Shown here piece by piece: positions 44,021-53,596 of a DNA stretch of 64,000 nt. Every line of letters starts with the position of its first letter. The first letter of the stretch is position 1. The stretch comes from Polaromonas sp. GTDB taxonomy: Bacteria; Pseudomonadota; Gammaproteobacteria; Burkholderiales; Burkholderiaceae_C. Below the pieces are notes generated by a model. The model saw nothing but the letters and a program-made list of their open reading frames with translations, did no database searches and was not told the DNA's origin. The stretch covers positions 62,001-126,000 of the forward strand of contig NZ_JACPOF010000017.1 of assembly GCF_016185115.1 (NCBI RefSeq), written 5' to 3'. Both the position numbers and the translations under genes were made by a program.

Positions 44021-46456
44021 ATGAAAAAATCAAAACTGGTGATGGTGGGCAATGGCATGGCAGGGGTACGTACCCTCGAAGAGTTGCTGAAAATCGCCCC
44101 GGATCTCTACGACATCACCGTATTCGGTGCTGAACCCCACCCCAACTACAACCGCATCCTGCTCTCGCCCGTGCTGGCCGGCGAGCAGACGCTGGACGAA
44201 ATCGTCCTCAACTCATGGGAGTGGTACAAGGAAAACCACATCACCCTGCACGCAGGTAAAACCGTGGTCGAAGTCGACCGCATCAAACGCATTGTGCGTG
44301 CGGACGACGGAACTGAAGTCGAATACGACCGCCTGCTGATGTGCACCGGATCCAACCCCTTCATGCTGCCGGTGCCCGGCAAGGACCTGCAGGGCGTGAT
44401 TGCCTACCGCGACATTGCAGACACCAACGCAATGATCGACGCCTCTGTCAAATACAAAAAGGCAGTTGTCATTGGTGGCGGCCTGCTGGGCCTGGAGGCC
44501 GCCAACGGCCTGATGCTGCGTGGCATGGACGTCAGCGTTGTGCACGTCATGCCGACGCTGATGGAGCGCCAGCTCGACAGCGTGGCCGGCAAGCTGCTGC
44601 AGAAATCCCTTGAAGACCGTGGCCTGAAGTTCCTGATGGGCGCGCAGACGCAGGAACTGGTCGGTGGTGCAGATGGCCGCGTCAGCGCAATCAGGTTCAA
44701 GGACGGCACAGAGCTGGCCACAGACCTCGTGGTCATGGCGGTCGGCATACGCCCCAACACAGCGCTGGCCGAAGCCATGCGCCTGCACTGCAACAAGGGC
44801 ATTGTGGTGAACGACACCATGCAGACCGTGACCGACGCACGTATTTATTCGGTCGGTGAATGCGCCGCCCACCGCGGCATCGCCTATGGACTGGTGGCTC
44901 CGCTGTTTGAGCAGGCCAGGGTCGCCGCCAACCACCTGGCCCAGTTCGGCATTGGCCGCTACACCGGCTCACTCACCTCCACCAAACTCAAGGTAACCGG
45001 CATTGACCTGTTCAGCGCCGGCGAATTCATGGGTGGCGAAGGCACCGAAGAAATCGTCATGAGCGACCCCTTTGGCGGCGTCTATAAAAAGCTTGTGCTC
45101 AAGGACGACAAGCTGATCGGCGCCTGCCTCTACGGCGACACGGTAGACGGCAGTTATTACTTCAAGCTGCTGCGCGATGGGCGCAGTGTCAGCGACATCC
45201 GCGACAAACTGATGTTCGGTGAATCCAACATCGGCGACACCGGCCATGAGGGCCACAGCAAGGCTGCCTCCATGCCTGACAGCGCCGAAGTCTGCGGCTG
45301 CAACGGTGTCAACAAGGGCACCATCTGCAAGGCCATCAAGGAAAAAGGCCTGTTCACACTCGACGAGGTGCGCAAGCACACCAAGGCCAGCGCGTCTTGC
45401 GGTTCCTGCACCGGCCTGGTTGAACAGATCCTGATGTTCACGGCCGGCGGCGACTACTCTGCCACGCCCAAGCTCAAGGCCATGTGCGCATGTACCGACC
45501 ACGGTCACCAGGCCGTGCGTGATGCCATCCGCACCAACAAGCTGCTGAAGATTGCAGACGTGCAGAAATTCATGGACTGGAAAACACCCAACGGCTGCTC
45601 CAGCTGCAGGCCCGCCATCAACTACTACCTCATCAGCACCTGGCCCAAGCTGGCCAAGGACGACCCGCAAAGCCGCTACATCAACGAGCGCAGCCACGCC
45701 AATATCCAGAAAGACGGTACTTACAGCGTGATCCCCCGCATGTGGGGCGGCGAGACCACGGCAAGCGAATTGCGCCGTATTGCTGACGCTGTCGACAAAT
45801 ACAAGATACCGACAGTCAAGGTGACGGGCGGCCAGCGCATCGACCTGCTGGGCGTGAAAAAGGAAGACCTCGTCAACGTCTGGAAAGACATCGGCATGCC
45901 GTCTGGCCATGCCTACGCCAAGGCGCTGCGCACCGTGAAAACCTGCGTGGGCAGCGAGTGGTGCCGCATGGGTACACAGGACTCCACCCAGATGGGCAAG
46001 GACCTGGAGCGCGCCATGTGGCGCATGTATGCACCGCACAAGGTCAAGTTCGCAGTCAGCGGCTGCCCGCGCAACTGTGCCGAATCCGGCATCAAGGACG
46101 TTGGCGTGATTGGTGTCGATTCCGGCTGGGAAATGTATATCGCCGGCAACGGCGGCATCAAGACCGAAGTGGCCCACTTTCTGGTCAAGGTCAAGACGGC
46201 CGCAGAGGTGCTGGAATACACCGGCGCCTTCTGTGAACTCTATCGCCAGGAAGGCTGGTACCTGGAGCGCACCGTGCACTATGTGAACCGCGTCGGCCTG
46301 GAGCATGTCAAGAAGCGCATCCTCGAAGACCATGAAGGCCGCAAGGCACTGTGGGAACAACTGCAGTTTGCGCTCGATGGCGAACCCGATCCGTGGTTTG
46401 ACCTCAAGGAAGCAGCTGTCGATACGCGCCAGTTCGAAAAACTGGCACCGGCCTGA
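44021..46456 (+). CDS. nirB: Assimilatory nitrite reductase, large subunit
   Basis: Reduces nitrite to ammonium with NAD(P)H in the cytoplasm. 811 residues. FAD/NADH part: KLVMVGNGMAGVRTLEELL and VVIGGGLLGLEAANGLML. Two BFD-type regions: CGCNGVNKGTICKAI with SCGSCTGLVEQIL, and the weaker CACTDHGH with GCSSCRPAINYYL. The sirohaem/[4Fe-4S] site is TCVGSEWCRMGTQDS with SGCPRNCAESGIKDVGVIG. Length is normal. Starts the nirB-nirD-nasA-ybiB-cobA operon, 24 bases after the leader terminator. Confidence 0.95.
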   Translation: MKKSKLVMVGNGMAGVRTLEELLKIAPDLYDITVFGAEPHPNYNRILLSPVLAGEQTLDEIVLNSWEWYKENHITLHAGKTVVEVDRIKRIVRADDGTEVEYDRLLMCTGSNPFMLPVPGKDLQGVIAYRDIADTNAMIDASVKYKKAVVIGGGLLGLEAANGLMLRGMDVSVVHVMPTLMERQLDSVAGKLLQKSLEDRGLKFLMGAQTQELVGGADGRVSAIRFKDGTELATDLVVMAVGIRPNTALAEAMRLHCNKGIVVNDTMQTVTDARIYSVGECAAHRGIAYGLVAPLFEQARVAANHLAQFGIGRYTGSLTSTKLKVTGIDLFSAGEFMGGEGTEEIVMSDPFGGVYKKLVLKDDKLIGACLYGDTVDGSYYFKLLRDGRSVSDIRDKLMFGESNIGDTGHEGHSKAASMPDSAEVCGCNGVNKGTICKAIKEKGLFTLDEVRKHTKASASCGSCTGLVEQILMFTAGGDYSATPKLKAMCACTDHGHQAVRDAIRTNKLLKIADVQKFMDWKTPNGCSSCRPAINYYLISTWPKLAKDDPQSRYINERSHANIQKDGTYSVIPRMWGGETTASELRRIADAVDKYKIPTVKVTGGQRIDLLGVKKEDLVNVWKDIGMPSGHAYAKALRTVKTCVGSEWCRMGTQDSTQMGKDLERAMWRMYAPHKVKFAVSGCPRNCAESGIKDVGVIGVDSGWEMYIAGNGGIKTEVAHFLVKVKTAAEVLEYTGAFCELYRQEGWYLERTVHYVNRVGLEHVKKRILEDHEGRKALWEQLQFALDGEPDPWFDLKEAAVDTRQFEKLAPA

Positions 46457-46472
46457 ATCAGGGAGAAGAAAA

Positions 46473-46895
46473 ATGAGCGAATGGAAAAAAATCTGCCTGG
46501 TCAACGACATCCCTGTTCTGGGATCACGCCGCGTGGCGCGCGAGCGCGGCATGGATGTGGCGGTGTTCCGCAACAGTGAAGACCAGGTTTTTGCAGTGCT
46601 GGACCGCTGCCCCCACAAGGGCGGACCGCTTTCGCAGGGCATAGTCTTCGGGACCAGCGTGGCCTGCCCGCTTCACAACTGGACCATAGAGCTGGAAGAC
46701 GGTTGCGCCCGCGCCCCGGATGAGGGTTGCGTGCAGAAGTTCTCCTGCAAGGTTGAAGCCGGTATCGTGCACCTGGACCACACGGAACTGGCAACACTGG
46801 CCATTGATGTGACTCCCCCGCGTGCCGGCCCCGGCAGCACCACGGGTGCGCTGGGCGACGCCAGCTTCGACGTACAGGCCCCACATACCGCGTGA
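46473..46895 (+). CDS. nirD: Nitrite reductase, small subunit (Rieske type)
   Basis: Small subunit of the NAD(P)H nitrite reductase. 140 residues from the ATG at 46473, with GGGAGAAG upstream. Rieske-like fold with CPHKGGPLSQGIVFG and CPLHNWTIELEDG, which give the C-x-H and C-x2-H pair of a [2Fe-2S] site. A 30-residue Gly/Pro-rich tail follows. Starts 16 bases after the nirB stop. Confidence 0.92.
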   Translation: MSEWKKICLVNDIPVLGSRRVARERGMDVAVFRNSEDQVFAVLDRCPHKGGPLSQGIVFGTSVACPLHNWTIELEDGCARAPDEGCVQKFSCKVEAGIVHLDHTELATLAIDVTPPRAGPGSTTGALGDASFDVQAPHTA

Positions 46896-46902
46896 CTGCC
46901 TC

Positions 46903-49851
46903 GTGACTACATTGCCTGCCCCTGCTGCCGTAAAGGAAACGCGTTCGACCTGTCCCTATTGCGGTGTCGGCTGTGGTGTGGTGATCACCAGCGTGGACAA
47001 TCAGATCACCGGTGTGCGGGGAGACCCTGACCATCCGGCAAACTTTGGAAGGCTGTGCACCAAAGGCTCAACCCTGGCGCTGACGGCCTCCGCATCGGTC
47101 ACCATGCAGACCCGCCTTCTCAAGCCCATGCGGCGTGAGCACAGGCATGAGGCACCAAAGCAGGTGTCATGGGACAACGCACTGGACTTCGCAGCGCAAA
47201 GCTTTGCGCACATCATCCGCGACCATGGCCCTGATGCGGTGGGTTTTTATATCTCGGGCCAGCTGCTGACTGAAGACTATTACGTCTTCAACAAGCTGGC
47301 GAAGGGCCTGATCGGCACCAACAATGTAGACACCAATTCACGGCTCTGCATGAGCAGTGCAGTTGCGGGCTACAAACAGACACTGGGGGCCGATGCACCG
47401 CCCACCTGCTACGACGATGTGAACCATGCGCAATGCATGTTTATCGTCGGCAGCAACACGGCGTTTGCGCATCCCATCCTGTTCCGTCGCATCGAGGACG
47501 CCAGGGCAGCCAACCCTGCACTGAAAATCATTTTCTGCGACCCGCGCCGTACCGATACCGCCGAAATCGCTGACCTGTACCTGCCTATTCAGCCGGGTAC
47601 CGATGTCTCCCTTTTCAACGGCATGCTGCACATCATGCTCTGGGAAGGCTGGGTAGACACGGCTTACATCGCAGCGCACACCACCGGCTTTGATGCCCTC
47701 AAGACCACGGTACGCGACTACACGCCGGACCTTGTGGCCGAGACCTGTGGCATCAAAAAAGAAGACCTGCTGGCCGCAGCACGGATGTTTGCCACGTCAA
47801 AGGCGACCCTCAGCCTGTATTGCCAGGGGCTTAACCAGTCCAGCAGCGGCACTGCGAAAAATGCGGCCCTCATCAACCTTCACCTGGCCACGGGGCAGAT
47901 CGGGAAGCCCGGTGCCGGGCCGTTTTCGCTCACCGGCCAGCCCAATGCCATGGGTGGCCGCGAAGTGGGGGGCCTGTCCAACCTCATGAGCGCCCATCGC
48001 GACATGGCCAACCCTGATCACCGCGCAGAAATCGCAGCGCTGTGGGGCATTCCATCCGTGCCTGACAAGCCCGGCAAGTCGGCTGTTGAGATGTTCCAGG
48101 CCGCCGCCGATGGCGAGATCAAGGCGCTGTGGATAGCCTGCACCAACCCCGCACAATCCATGCCGGACCAGGCCACCGTCAGGCGTGCACTGGAACGCGC
48201 CGAGCTGGTGATCGTGCAGGAAGCCTTTGCAACAACATCCACCTGTGACTACGCCGACCTTCTTCTGCCCGCCACGACATGGGGCGAAAAGATTGGCACC
48301 GTGACCAACAGCGAACGCTGCATCAGCCGCGTGCGTCCTGCCGTCAGGGCATCGGGTGAATCAAGACACGACTGGTCAATTGCGGTGGACTTCGCGCACC
48401 GCCTTGACAAGCTCATCAACCATTCAGCGGCTGCATCGCCGCTCTTTCCCTACCAGCTGTCAGATGAATTGGCAGGCGTGGAGGCCATCTGGAATGAACA
48501 CCGCGAATCGACACGCGGGCGCGATCTCGACATCACCGGCATGAGCTACGCCATGCTTGAAAAATCGCCATTGCAGTGGCCGCTGAAAACCGGCGAAAAC
48601 ACAGGCAAGGTCAGGCTGTATGAAGACGGCATCTTTCCAACCCCTGATGGCAAGGCACGCTTTGTCAACACGGTCTACAAACCTGTCGCCGAGCCGCGTG
48701 AATCACGCTTTCCGTTCTCGCTGACGACCGGCCGCCTGCGTGACCAGTGGCATGGCATGAGCCGTACGGGCACCCTGGGGCGTCTGTTCGGGCATGTGGC
48801 AGAGCCGGCCGTACAGATGAACGCGCAGGACATGACGCGCAGGCTTCTGAAAGACGGCGACCTGGTGCAGGTCACTTCAAAGCGCGGCTCCATCGTGGTG
48901 CCCGTGCAGGCGTCTGCAGAGATCGGCATGAGCCAGGCTTTTATCGCCATGCACTGGGGCGGCGAATACCTCAGCGGCGTCTCGACCCACGGCGAGCCAT
49001 TGGCCGGCATCAACGCGCTCACCACCTCAGCTTTTTGCCCCAGTTCAAAACAACCCGAACTAAAGCACGCAGCAGTCAAGATACTCAAGGCGGAACTGCC
49101 CTGGAACCTGCTCGCCGTGGCATGGCTGCCCAATAGCGACGCGCTGGCCATACGTGAAAAACTCAAGCCGCTGATGGCAAAATTCCCTTTCACCAGCTGT
49201 GTGCCGTTTTCAAACAACACCCCATTGGTGTCCAGCGGGCAAGCAGGTGCAAAGCTCGAGCGCACAGGCATACTTTTCCGTGCTGCCGGTCACGAAGCCC
49301 CAGCGGACGAAATCCTTTCCAGCCTGGAGAGCATTCTCGGGCTGGCGGGCGATGACGCCCTGCATTACATGGACCGTAAAAAAGGCCAGCGGCGTACAGC
49401 CATGCTGCACCGCGTCGACGACCATGCAGAGCTGGTCGGATTTGTGCTGGCGGGCGACACCAGCGCAGAAGCCTGGATCAAGACACTGCTGCAGGACGAA
49501 TTGCCGGCCCAGGCGTATGGCAGGCTGCTGCTGTCACCGGGGGCGCAGGCGCCTGTCGCGGTTCAGTCGCGCGGCAAACTTGTCTGCACCTGCCTGAACG
49601 TGACCGACACCGCGATTGACGAGCACCTGGTCTCACTTACACATGGAATTTCCCTGGGCCAGACCGGTGCAGGCCACCTGGCAACAGATGAAGACAGATT
49701 GGCATCACTGCAGAACACACTGAAATGCGGCACCAATTGCGGGTCATGCATTCCCGAACTCAAGCGCCGCATCAGGTCCATGCACGACACACCTCCCGCA
49801 GGCGGCAATGCGCCTGCGCGTGGCGTGATCCCGATCACCGTGGTGGCATGA
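46903..49851 (+). CDS. nasA: Assimilatory nitrate reductase, catalytic subunit with C-terminal [2Fe-2S] domain
   Basis: Reduces nitrate to nitrite in the cytoplasm. 982 residues from the GTG at 46903. N-terminal [4Fe-4S] ligands CPYCGVGCGVVIT; molybdo-bis-MGD domain with NTNSRLCMSSAVAGYKQTLG and SSSGTAKNAALINLHLATGQ; C-terminal molydop-binding domain; then a BFD-like [2Fe-2S] domain (CTCLNVTDTAIDEHL and CGTNCGSCIPELKR). The fused domain probably accepts electrons from a separate reductase, since no NasC-type subunit is in the operon. The start is weakly marked; the open frame reaches upstream to 46822 and overlaps nirD. Confidence 0.92.
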   Translation: MTTLPAPAAVKETRSTCPYCGVGCGVVITSVDNQITGVRGDPDHPANFGRLCTKGSTLALTASASVTMQTRLLKPMRREHRHEAPKQVSWDNALDFAAQSFAHIIRDHGPDAVGFYISGQLLTEDYYVFNKLAKGLIGTNNVDTNSRLCMSSAVAGYKQTLGADAPPTCYDDVNHAQCMFIVGSNTAFAHPILFRRIEDARAANPALKIIFCDPRRTDTAEIADLYLPIQPGTDVSLFNGMLHIMLWEGWVDTAYIAAHTTGFDALKTTVRDYTPDLVAETCGIKKEDLLAAARMFATSKATLSLYCQGLNQSSSGTAKNAALINLHLATGQIGKPGAGPFSLTGQPNAMGGREVGGLSNLMSAHRDMANPDHRAEIAALWGIPSVPDKPGKSAVEMFQAAADGEIKALWIACTNPAQSMPDQATVRRALERAELVIVQEAFATTSTCDYADLLLPATTWGEKIGTVTNSERCISRVRPAVRASGESRHDWSIAVDFAHRLDKLINHSAAASPLFPYQLSDELAGVEAIWNEHRESTRGRDLDITGMSYAMLEKSPLQWPLKTGENTGKVRLYEDGIFPTPDGKARFVNTVYKPVAEPRESRFPFSLTTGRLRDQWHGMSRTGTLGRLFGHVAEPAVQMNAQDMTRRLLKDGDLVQVTSKRGSIVVPVQASAEIGMSQAFIAMHWGGEYLSGVSTHGEPLAGINALTTSAFCPSSKQPELKHAAVKILKAELPWNLLAVAWLPNSDALAIREKLKPLMAKFPFTSCVPFSNNTPLVSSGQAGAKLERTGILFRAAGHEAPADEILSSLESILGLAGDDALHYMDRKKGQRRTAMLHRVDDHAELVGFVLAGDTSAEAWIKTLLQDELPAQAYGRLLLSPGAQAPVAVQSRGKLVCTCLNVTDTAIDEHLVSLTHGISLGQTGAGHLATDEDRLASLQNTLKCGTNCGSCIPELKRRIRSMHDTPPAGGNAPARGVIPITVVA

Positions 49852-49940
49852 GGCACGGCGTCACAAGCAAATAAGCGGAAGTCATCTTTTGTTCGCGGAC
49901 AATCCCTGCATGGACAAATCAATGCACGCCCTGGTTCAGC

Positions 49941-50876
49941 ATGGGCATCACCGTGGACTTTTCCGTGGGTATTAGCCAGTACATCAAGGAAATCGGACGC
50001 GGCAAGGATGGCGCACGACCGCTGACCCGTGACCAGGCAGCAGACCTGCTGGGTCAGGTCCTGGACGGCACCGTGACCGATCTCGAAGTGGGCGCTTTCT
50101 GCCTGGCCATGCGCATCAAGGGCGAGACGCCCGAAGAGATGGCGGGCTTCCTCGATGCCGTGCATCAGCGCCTGCATCACCTGCCGGCAAATGCCAGCGA
50201 TACACCGACGGTGGTGCTTCCGAGCTATAACGGGGCCCGCAAGCTCCCGGTGCTGACACCCCTGCTCGGCATGCTGCTTGCACGCGAAGGCGTCTCCGTT
50301 CTGGTGCATGGCACGCCCACCGAAACCAGCCGTGTTTTTGCATCCGAAGTTCTTTCACTGCTGGGTGTACAGGCCCAAGCCGCCGTCCAGGCTTTGGCAC
50401 CCGGTGAACTCGCGTTCATGCCGACCGAAGTCCTGTGCCCTCCGCTGAAACGCCTGCTGGATGTCAGGCGCGCAGTGGGCCTGCGTAACCCGGCCCATAG
50501 CCTGGTCAAGATCATGAACCCCTGCCTTGGCAAAAGCCTGGTGGTCAGCAGCTACACGCATCCTGAATATGCGGTTTCCATGGCCCAGACCTTTGAGCTG
50601 GTCAAAGCCCATGCCCTGTTGCTGCGCGGCACTGAAGGCGAAGTCGTCGCGGATGCACGCCGCATGCCCCAGATGGAAGCGTTCATCAACGGTGATCGCG
50701 AACTGCTGCAGGAAGCCCAGGGCGGCACGCTTGCATCGCTGCCCGATTTACCAAAAACAACAGACGCGGCCAGCACGGCGGCTTATATTCAATCGGTGAT
50801 GGCAGGCGGGCAACCGGTGCCGGCATCCATCGCCAGACAGGTGGAACACATCTTGCAACTGGTCAAACGACTATGA
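49941..50876 (+). CDS. ybiB: YbiB/TrpD2 family protein (glycosyl-transferase family 3 fold)
   Basis: A 311-residue cytoplasmic protein of the YbiB/TrpD2 family, related to anthranilate phosphoribosyltransferase. The N-terminal helical bundle (PLTRDQAADLLGQVLDGTVT) precedes the large alpha/beta domain (YNGARKLPVLTPLLGMLLAR). E. coli YbiB binds nucleic acid without known enzyme activity; I infer the same here. It overlaps cobA by four bases, so it is co-translated with it in the nitrate operon, an arrangement that recurs in Burkholderiales. Confidence 0.82.
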   Translation: MGITVDFSVGISQYIKEIGRGKDGARPLTRDQAADLLGQVLDGTVTDLEVGAFCLAMRIKGETPEEMAGFLDAVHQRLHHLPANASDTPTVVLPSYNGARKLPVLTPLLGMLLAREGVSVLVHGTPTETSRVFASEVLSLLGVQAQAAVQALAPGELAFMPTEVLCPPLKRLLDVRRAVGLRNPAHSLVKIMNPCLGKSLVVSSYTHPEYAVSMAQTFELVKAHALLLRGTEGEVVADARRMPQMEAFINGDRELLQEAQGGTLASLPDLPKTTDAASTAAYIQSVMAGGQPVPASIARQVEHILQLVKRL

Positions 50877-51676
50877 CTGAAAACAATTTCCCAAACATCG
50901 CCCCGGGACAGGGCAAATGCACACTGGTGGGCGCCGGCCCGGGCGACCCCGAGTTGCTCACGCTCAAGGCACTGAAGGCCATACAGACGGCCACCGTACT
51001 TTTTGTCGATGACCTGGTCAGCAAGGAAATCGTTGCCTTCGCGCAGCCCGGCGCCCGCGTCGTCTATGTCGGCAAGCGCGGCGGCTGCAAGTCCACGCCA
51101 CAGGCCTTCATTGAAAAACTCATGGTCATCGCCGCACGTGAAGGCGACAATGTTGTGCGCCTCAAGGGCGGCGACCCCTTCATCTTCGGCCGCGGCGGCG
51201 AAGAGGTCGAACACCTGCGGGCAGCCGGCATAGAAGTCGCCATCATCAACGGCATCACGTCAGGGCTTGCTGCGGTCACCTCACTGGGCGTACCGCTCAC
51301 GCACCGTGAACATGCGCATGGCGTGGTCTTCATCACCGGCCACGCCAAACCAGGCGCGGGCGCCACCGACTGGCGCTCGCTGGCCATCACCGCGCGCGAT
51401 GCCCGTCTGACGCTCGTGATCTACATGGGTGTCAGTGGCGCACAGCGCATTCAGCAAGAGCTGCTCGAAGGCCTGTCGCCCGACACACCGATTGCCATCG
51501 TGCAGCATGTCAGCCTGCCCTCACAGCGCCACAGCGTGGCCACGCTGGGAACACTGGTCACCACCATCGCACGTGAGGGGCTCGGCAGCCCCTCGGTGAT
51601 CGTGGTGGGGGATGTCATCAGGGGCGTTGCCGCTGCAGTCGGGTCCGCATCGGGCCAGGGCATCAGAGCCGCCTGA
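50873..51676 (+). CDS. cobA: Uroporphyrinogen-III C-methyltransferase
   Basis: Methylates uroporphyrinogen III with S-adenosylmethionine to give precorrin-2, the first step to sirohaem. 267 residues; single-domain, without the CysG dehydrogenase half. SAM-binding VGAGPGDPELLTLKALKAIQ, substrate site KRGGCKSTPQAFIEKLM and RLKGGDPFIFGRGGEE are visible. In this operon it supplies sirohaem for NirB; the later dehydrogenase and ferrochelatase steps must be encoded elsewhere. Confidence 0.93.
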   Translation: MTENNFPNIAPGQGKCTLVGAGPGDPELLTLKALKAIQTATVLFVDDLVSKEIVAFAQPGARVVYVGKRGGCKSTPQAFIEKLMVIAAREGDNVVRLKGGDPFIFGRGGEEVEHLRAAGIEVAIINGITSGLAAVTSLGVPLTHREHAHGVVFITGHAKPGAGATDWRSLAITARDARLTLVIYMGVSGAQRIQQELLEGLSPDTPIAIVQHVSLPSQRHSVATLGTLVTTIAREGLGSPSVIVVGDVIRGVAAAVGSASGQGIRAA

Positions 51677-51765
51677 GTCCGCAGGGAGGCCGGGCCTCCG
51701 CTTATGCAGCTATGCTTGGCAGCCTCTTGCGGTCTTGCGGCCGCTCTTCGGGCTGAGGCTGTTCT

Positions 51766-53010
51766 ATGTATAAATTCGATGTATTGGTGATTGGCGCAGG
51801 TGCCGCCGGTCTTTTCTGTGCGGCACAGGCGGGGCAGCGCGGCCTGAATGTCCTGCTGGTGGACCACAGCGAAAAAGTCGCCGAGAAAATCCGCATTTCG
51901 GGCGGGGGCCGATGCAACTTCACCAATCGTGATGCCACGCCGGCAAATTTCCTCAGCGAGAACCCGCACTTCTGCAGGTCTGCCCTGTCGCGCTATACGC
52001 CGCAGGATTTCATTGAGCTTCTGCAGCGCCACAACATTCCCTTTCATGAAAAGCACAAGGGGCAGCTGTTCTGCGACCGCTCGGCCGAAGACATCATCAA
52101 CATGCTGCTGGCCGAATGCGACGCGGGCAAGGTCACGCGCTGGCAGCCTTGCAGCATCAAAAGCATCGCCGGGCCAGACGCGGACAACACCGACTACCGC
52201 ATTGAGAGTGACCGCGGGCTGATCGAAGCGCCGCAGGTGGTCATTGCCACCGGCGGCCTGTCCATCCCCAAGATAGGAGCTACCGACTTCGGTTATCGCA
52301 TCGCCAGACAATTTGGCCTGCGCATGGTCGAGCCCCGTGCAGCGCTGGTGCCGTTGACCTTTGACGGCGCAGACTGGGCGCCATTTGCCCAGCTCGCAGG
52401 CCTGGCCCTGCCGGTGCTGATAGAAACCAGTGCGGCCGATGCCACGCCCAAACAGCGCAAAAAAGCCACCGTCTTTTCAGAAGACCTGCTGTTTACCCAC
52501 CGCGGGCTGAGCGGCCCGGCGGTATTGCAAATATCAAGCTTCTGGCGTGAAGGCCAGCCGGTGCGCGTCAACCTCGCACCCGGTGTGAATTTGCCAGATT
52601 TGCTGCTTCAGGCCAAATCCCGCTCAAAAAAGCTGATTGCCAACGAACTGACCAGCCTGGTGCCCACCCGCCTGGCAGATGCCTGGACCAGCACAGACCC
52701 GGCCCTACAACGCCCCATCAGCGACGCCACCGACAAGGCCCTGCTGGCGCTGGCAGAACGCCTGGCCGACTGGCAACTGGTGCCCAACGGCACGGAGGGC
52801 TACAAAAAGGCCGAAGTCACCATCGGCGGCGTCGATACCCGCGATTTGTCCTCCCAGACCATGGAATCGAAGCAGCCCGGCCTGTATTTCATAGGCGAAG
52901 TGGTCGACGTGACCGGCTGGCTGGGCGGTTACAACTTCCAGTGGGCCTGGGCCTCGGCATATGCATGTGGGGAAGCTCTGGCGATAAAAAACAGCGCCTG
53001 GCAGGCATAG
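51766..53010 (+). CDS. Flavoprotein of the HI0933/YhiN family
   Basis: A 414-residue FAD-dependent oxidoreductase family protein. FAD-binding GxGxxG site VLVIGAGAAGLFCAAQAGQRG; the conserved RISGGGRCNFTN loop; C-terminal FAD cap stretch LYFIGEVVDVTGWLGGYNFQ with WAWASAYACGEA. Substrate unknown for most members. It starts about 90 bp after cobA on the same strand and does not look functionally linked. Confidence 0.85.
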   Translation: MYKFDVLVIGAGAAGLFCAAQAGQRGLNVLLVDHSEKVAEKIRISGGGRCNFTNRDATPANFLSENPHFCRSALSRYTPQDFIELLQRHNIPFHEKHKGQLFCDRSAEDIINMLLAECDAGKVTRWQPCSIKSIAGPDADNTDYRIESDRGLIEAPQVVIATGGLSIPKIGATDFGYRIARQFGLRMVEPRAALVPLTFDGADWAPFAQLAGLALPVLIETSAADATPKQRKKATVFSEDLLFTHRGLSGPAVLQISSFWREGQPVRVNLAPGVNLPDLLLQAKSRSKKLIANELTSLVPTRLADAWTSTDPALQRPISDATDKALLALAERLADWQLVPNGTEGYKKAEVTIGGVDTRDLSSQTMESKQPGLYFIGEVVDVTGWLGGYNFQWAWASAYACGEALAIKNSAWQA

Positions 53011-53032
53011 AAGCCGCCAGCCCTCACCCCAA

Positions 53033-53053
53033 CCCTCTCCCAGAGGGAGAGGG
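53033..53053. repeat. CCCTCTCCC palindrome
   Basis: CCCTCTCCC-AGA-GGGAGAGGG, an intergenic palindrome preceded by CCCTCACCCCAA, a sequence often found between genes in many proteobacteria. Confidence 0.5.
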
Positions 53054-53099
53054 AGCAATACCGCAACTGCCAAAGCAGCGAGGTATTTTGCAAGTGGAG

Positions 53100-53184
53100 C
53101 CGTGGAACCGGCTTTGCCGGGCCACAGGCGGGGCGGCCCCCTCGGGGGGCAGGGAGCTACACGAAGTGAGCGACCGTGGGGGCC
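53100..53184 (-). repeat. Intergenic repeat family 2, long copy
   Basis: CCGTGGAACCGGCTTTGCCGG ... GGGGGGCAGGGAGCTACACGAAGTGAGCGACCGTGGGGGCC. It contains the same core as the copy in the nuo operon and the extra CCGGCTTTGCCGG hairpin end. Confidence 0.75.
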
Positions 53185-53194
53185 ACATAGCTGC

Positions 53195-53200
53195 TATAAT
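53195..53200 (+). promoter_or_regulatory. Possible -10 box of rpsU
   Basis: A perfect TATAAT 81 bp upstream of the rpsU start, just after the family 2 repeat. No good -35 box was seen. Confidence 0.35.
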
Positions 53201-53280
53201 CTAAGGCTTTGCTAGCAAACCCGCGTCCGGCCTGATCCTGATCAGATTACTAAAGACGCCCAATTTTTGGACCCCTTTCA

Positions 53281-53493
53281 ATGACGACCATTCGTGTAAA
53301 AGACAATGAGCCCTTTGACGTGGCTCTGCGCCGTTTCAAGCGCACCATCGAAAAACTCGGCCTGCTGACCGACCTGCGCGCCCGCGAGTTCTACGAAAAG
53401 CCAACGGCTGAACGCAAGCGCAAGAAGGCTGCTGCCGTCAAGCGCAACTACAAGCGTATCCGCTCGATGCAACTGCCGAAGAAGCTGTACTAA
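53281..53493 (+). CDS. rpsU: 30S ribosomal protein S21
   Basis: Ribosomal protein S21, needed in E. coli for initiation on many mRNAs. 70 residues, the standard length; the basic C-terminal half ([20 protein letters not shown]) is typical. A strong terminator follows, and yqeY then follows on the same strand. Confidence 0.95.
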   Translation: MTTIRVKDNEPFDVALRRFKRTIEKLGLLTDLRAREFYEKPTAERKRKKAAAVKRNYKRIRSMQLPKKLY

Positions 53494-53516
53494 TCAGTAC
53501 ACGCCTCACGGCAAAC

Positions 53517-53549
53517 AAAAGCCCGCACGAGGACGCTCTGCGGGCTTTT
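53517..53549 (+). terminator. Intrinsic terminator after rpsU
   Basis: An 11-bp stem AAAAGCCCGCA / TGCGGGCTTTT with an 11-base loop is followed by TTTTG and a T-rich tail. Confidence 0.9.
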
Positions 53550-53596
53550 GTACTTTTTGATCTGCTTTCGACTTTCAATTTTTTTCCGGAGACCTC

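Noticed and set aside
44969..46642. A 557-codon minus-strand frame opposite nirB
   Set aside because: Antisense shadow of nirB, whose sirohaem and flavin motifs are intact.
51683..51697. GGAGGCCGGGCCTCC after cobA as an intrinsic terminator
   Set aside because: The stem is only six base pairs with a three-base loop, and no T run follows.
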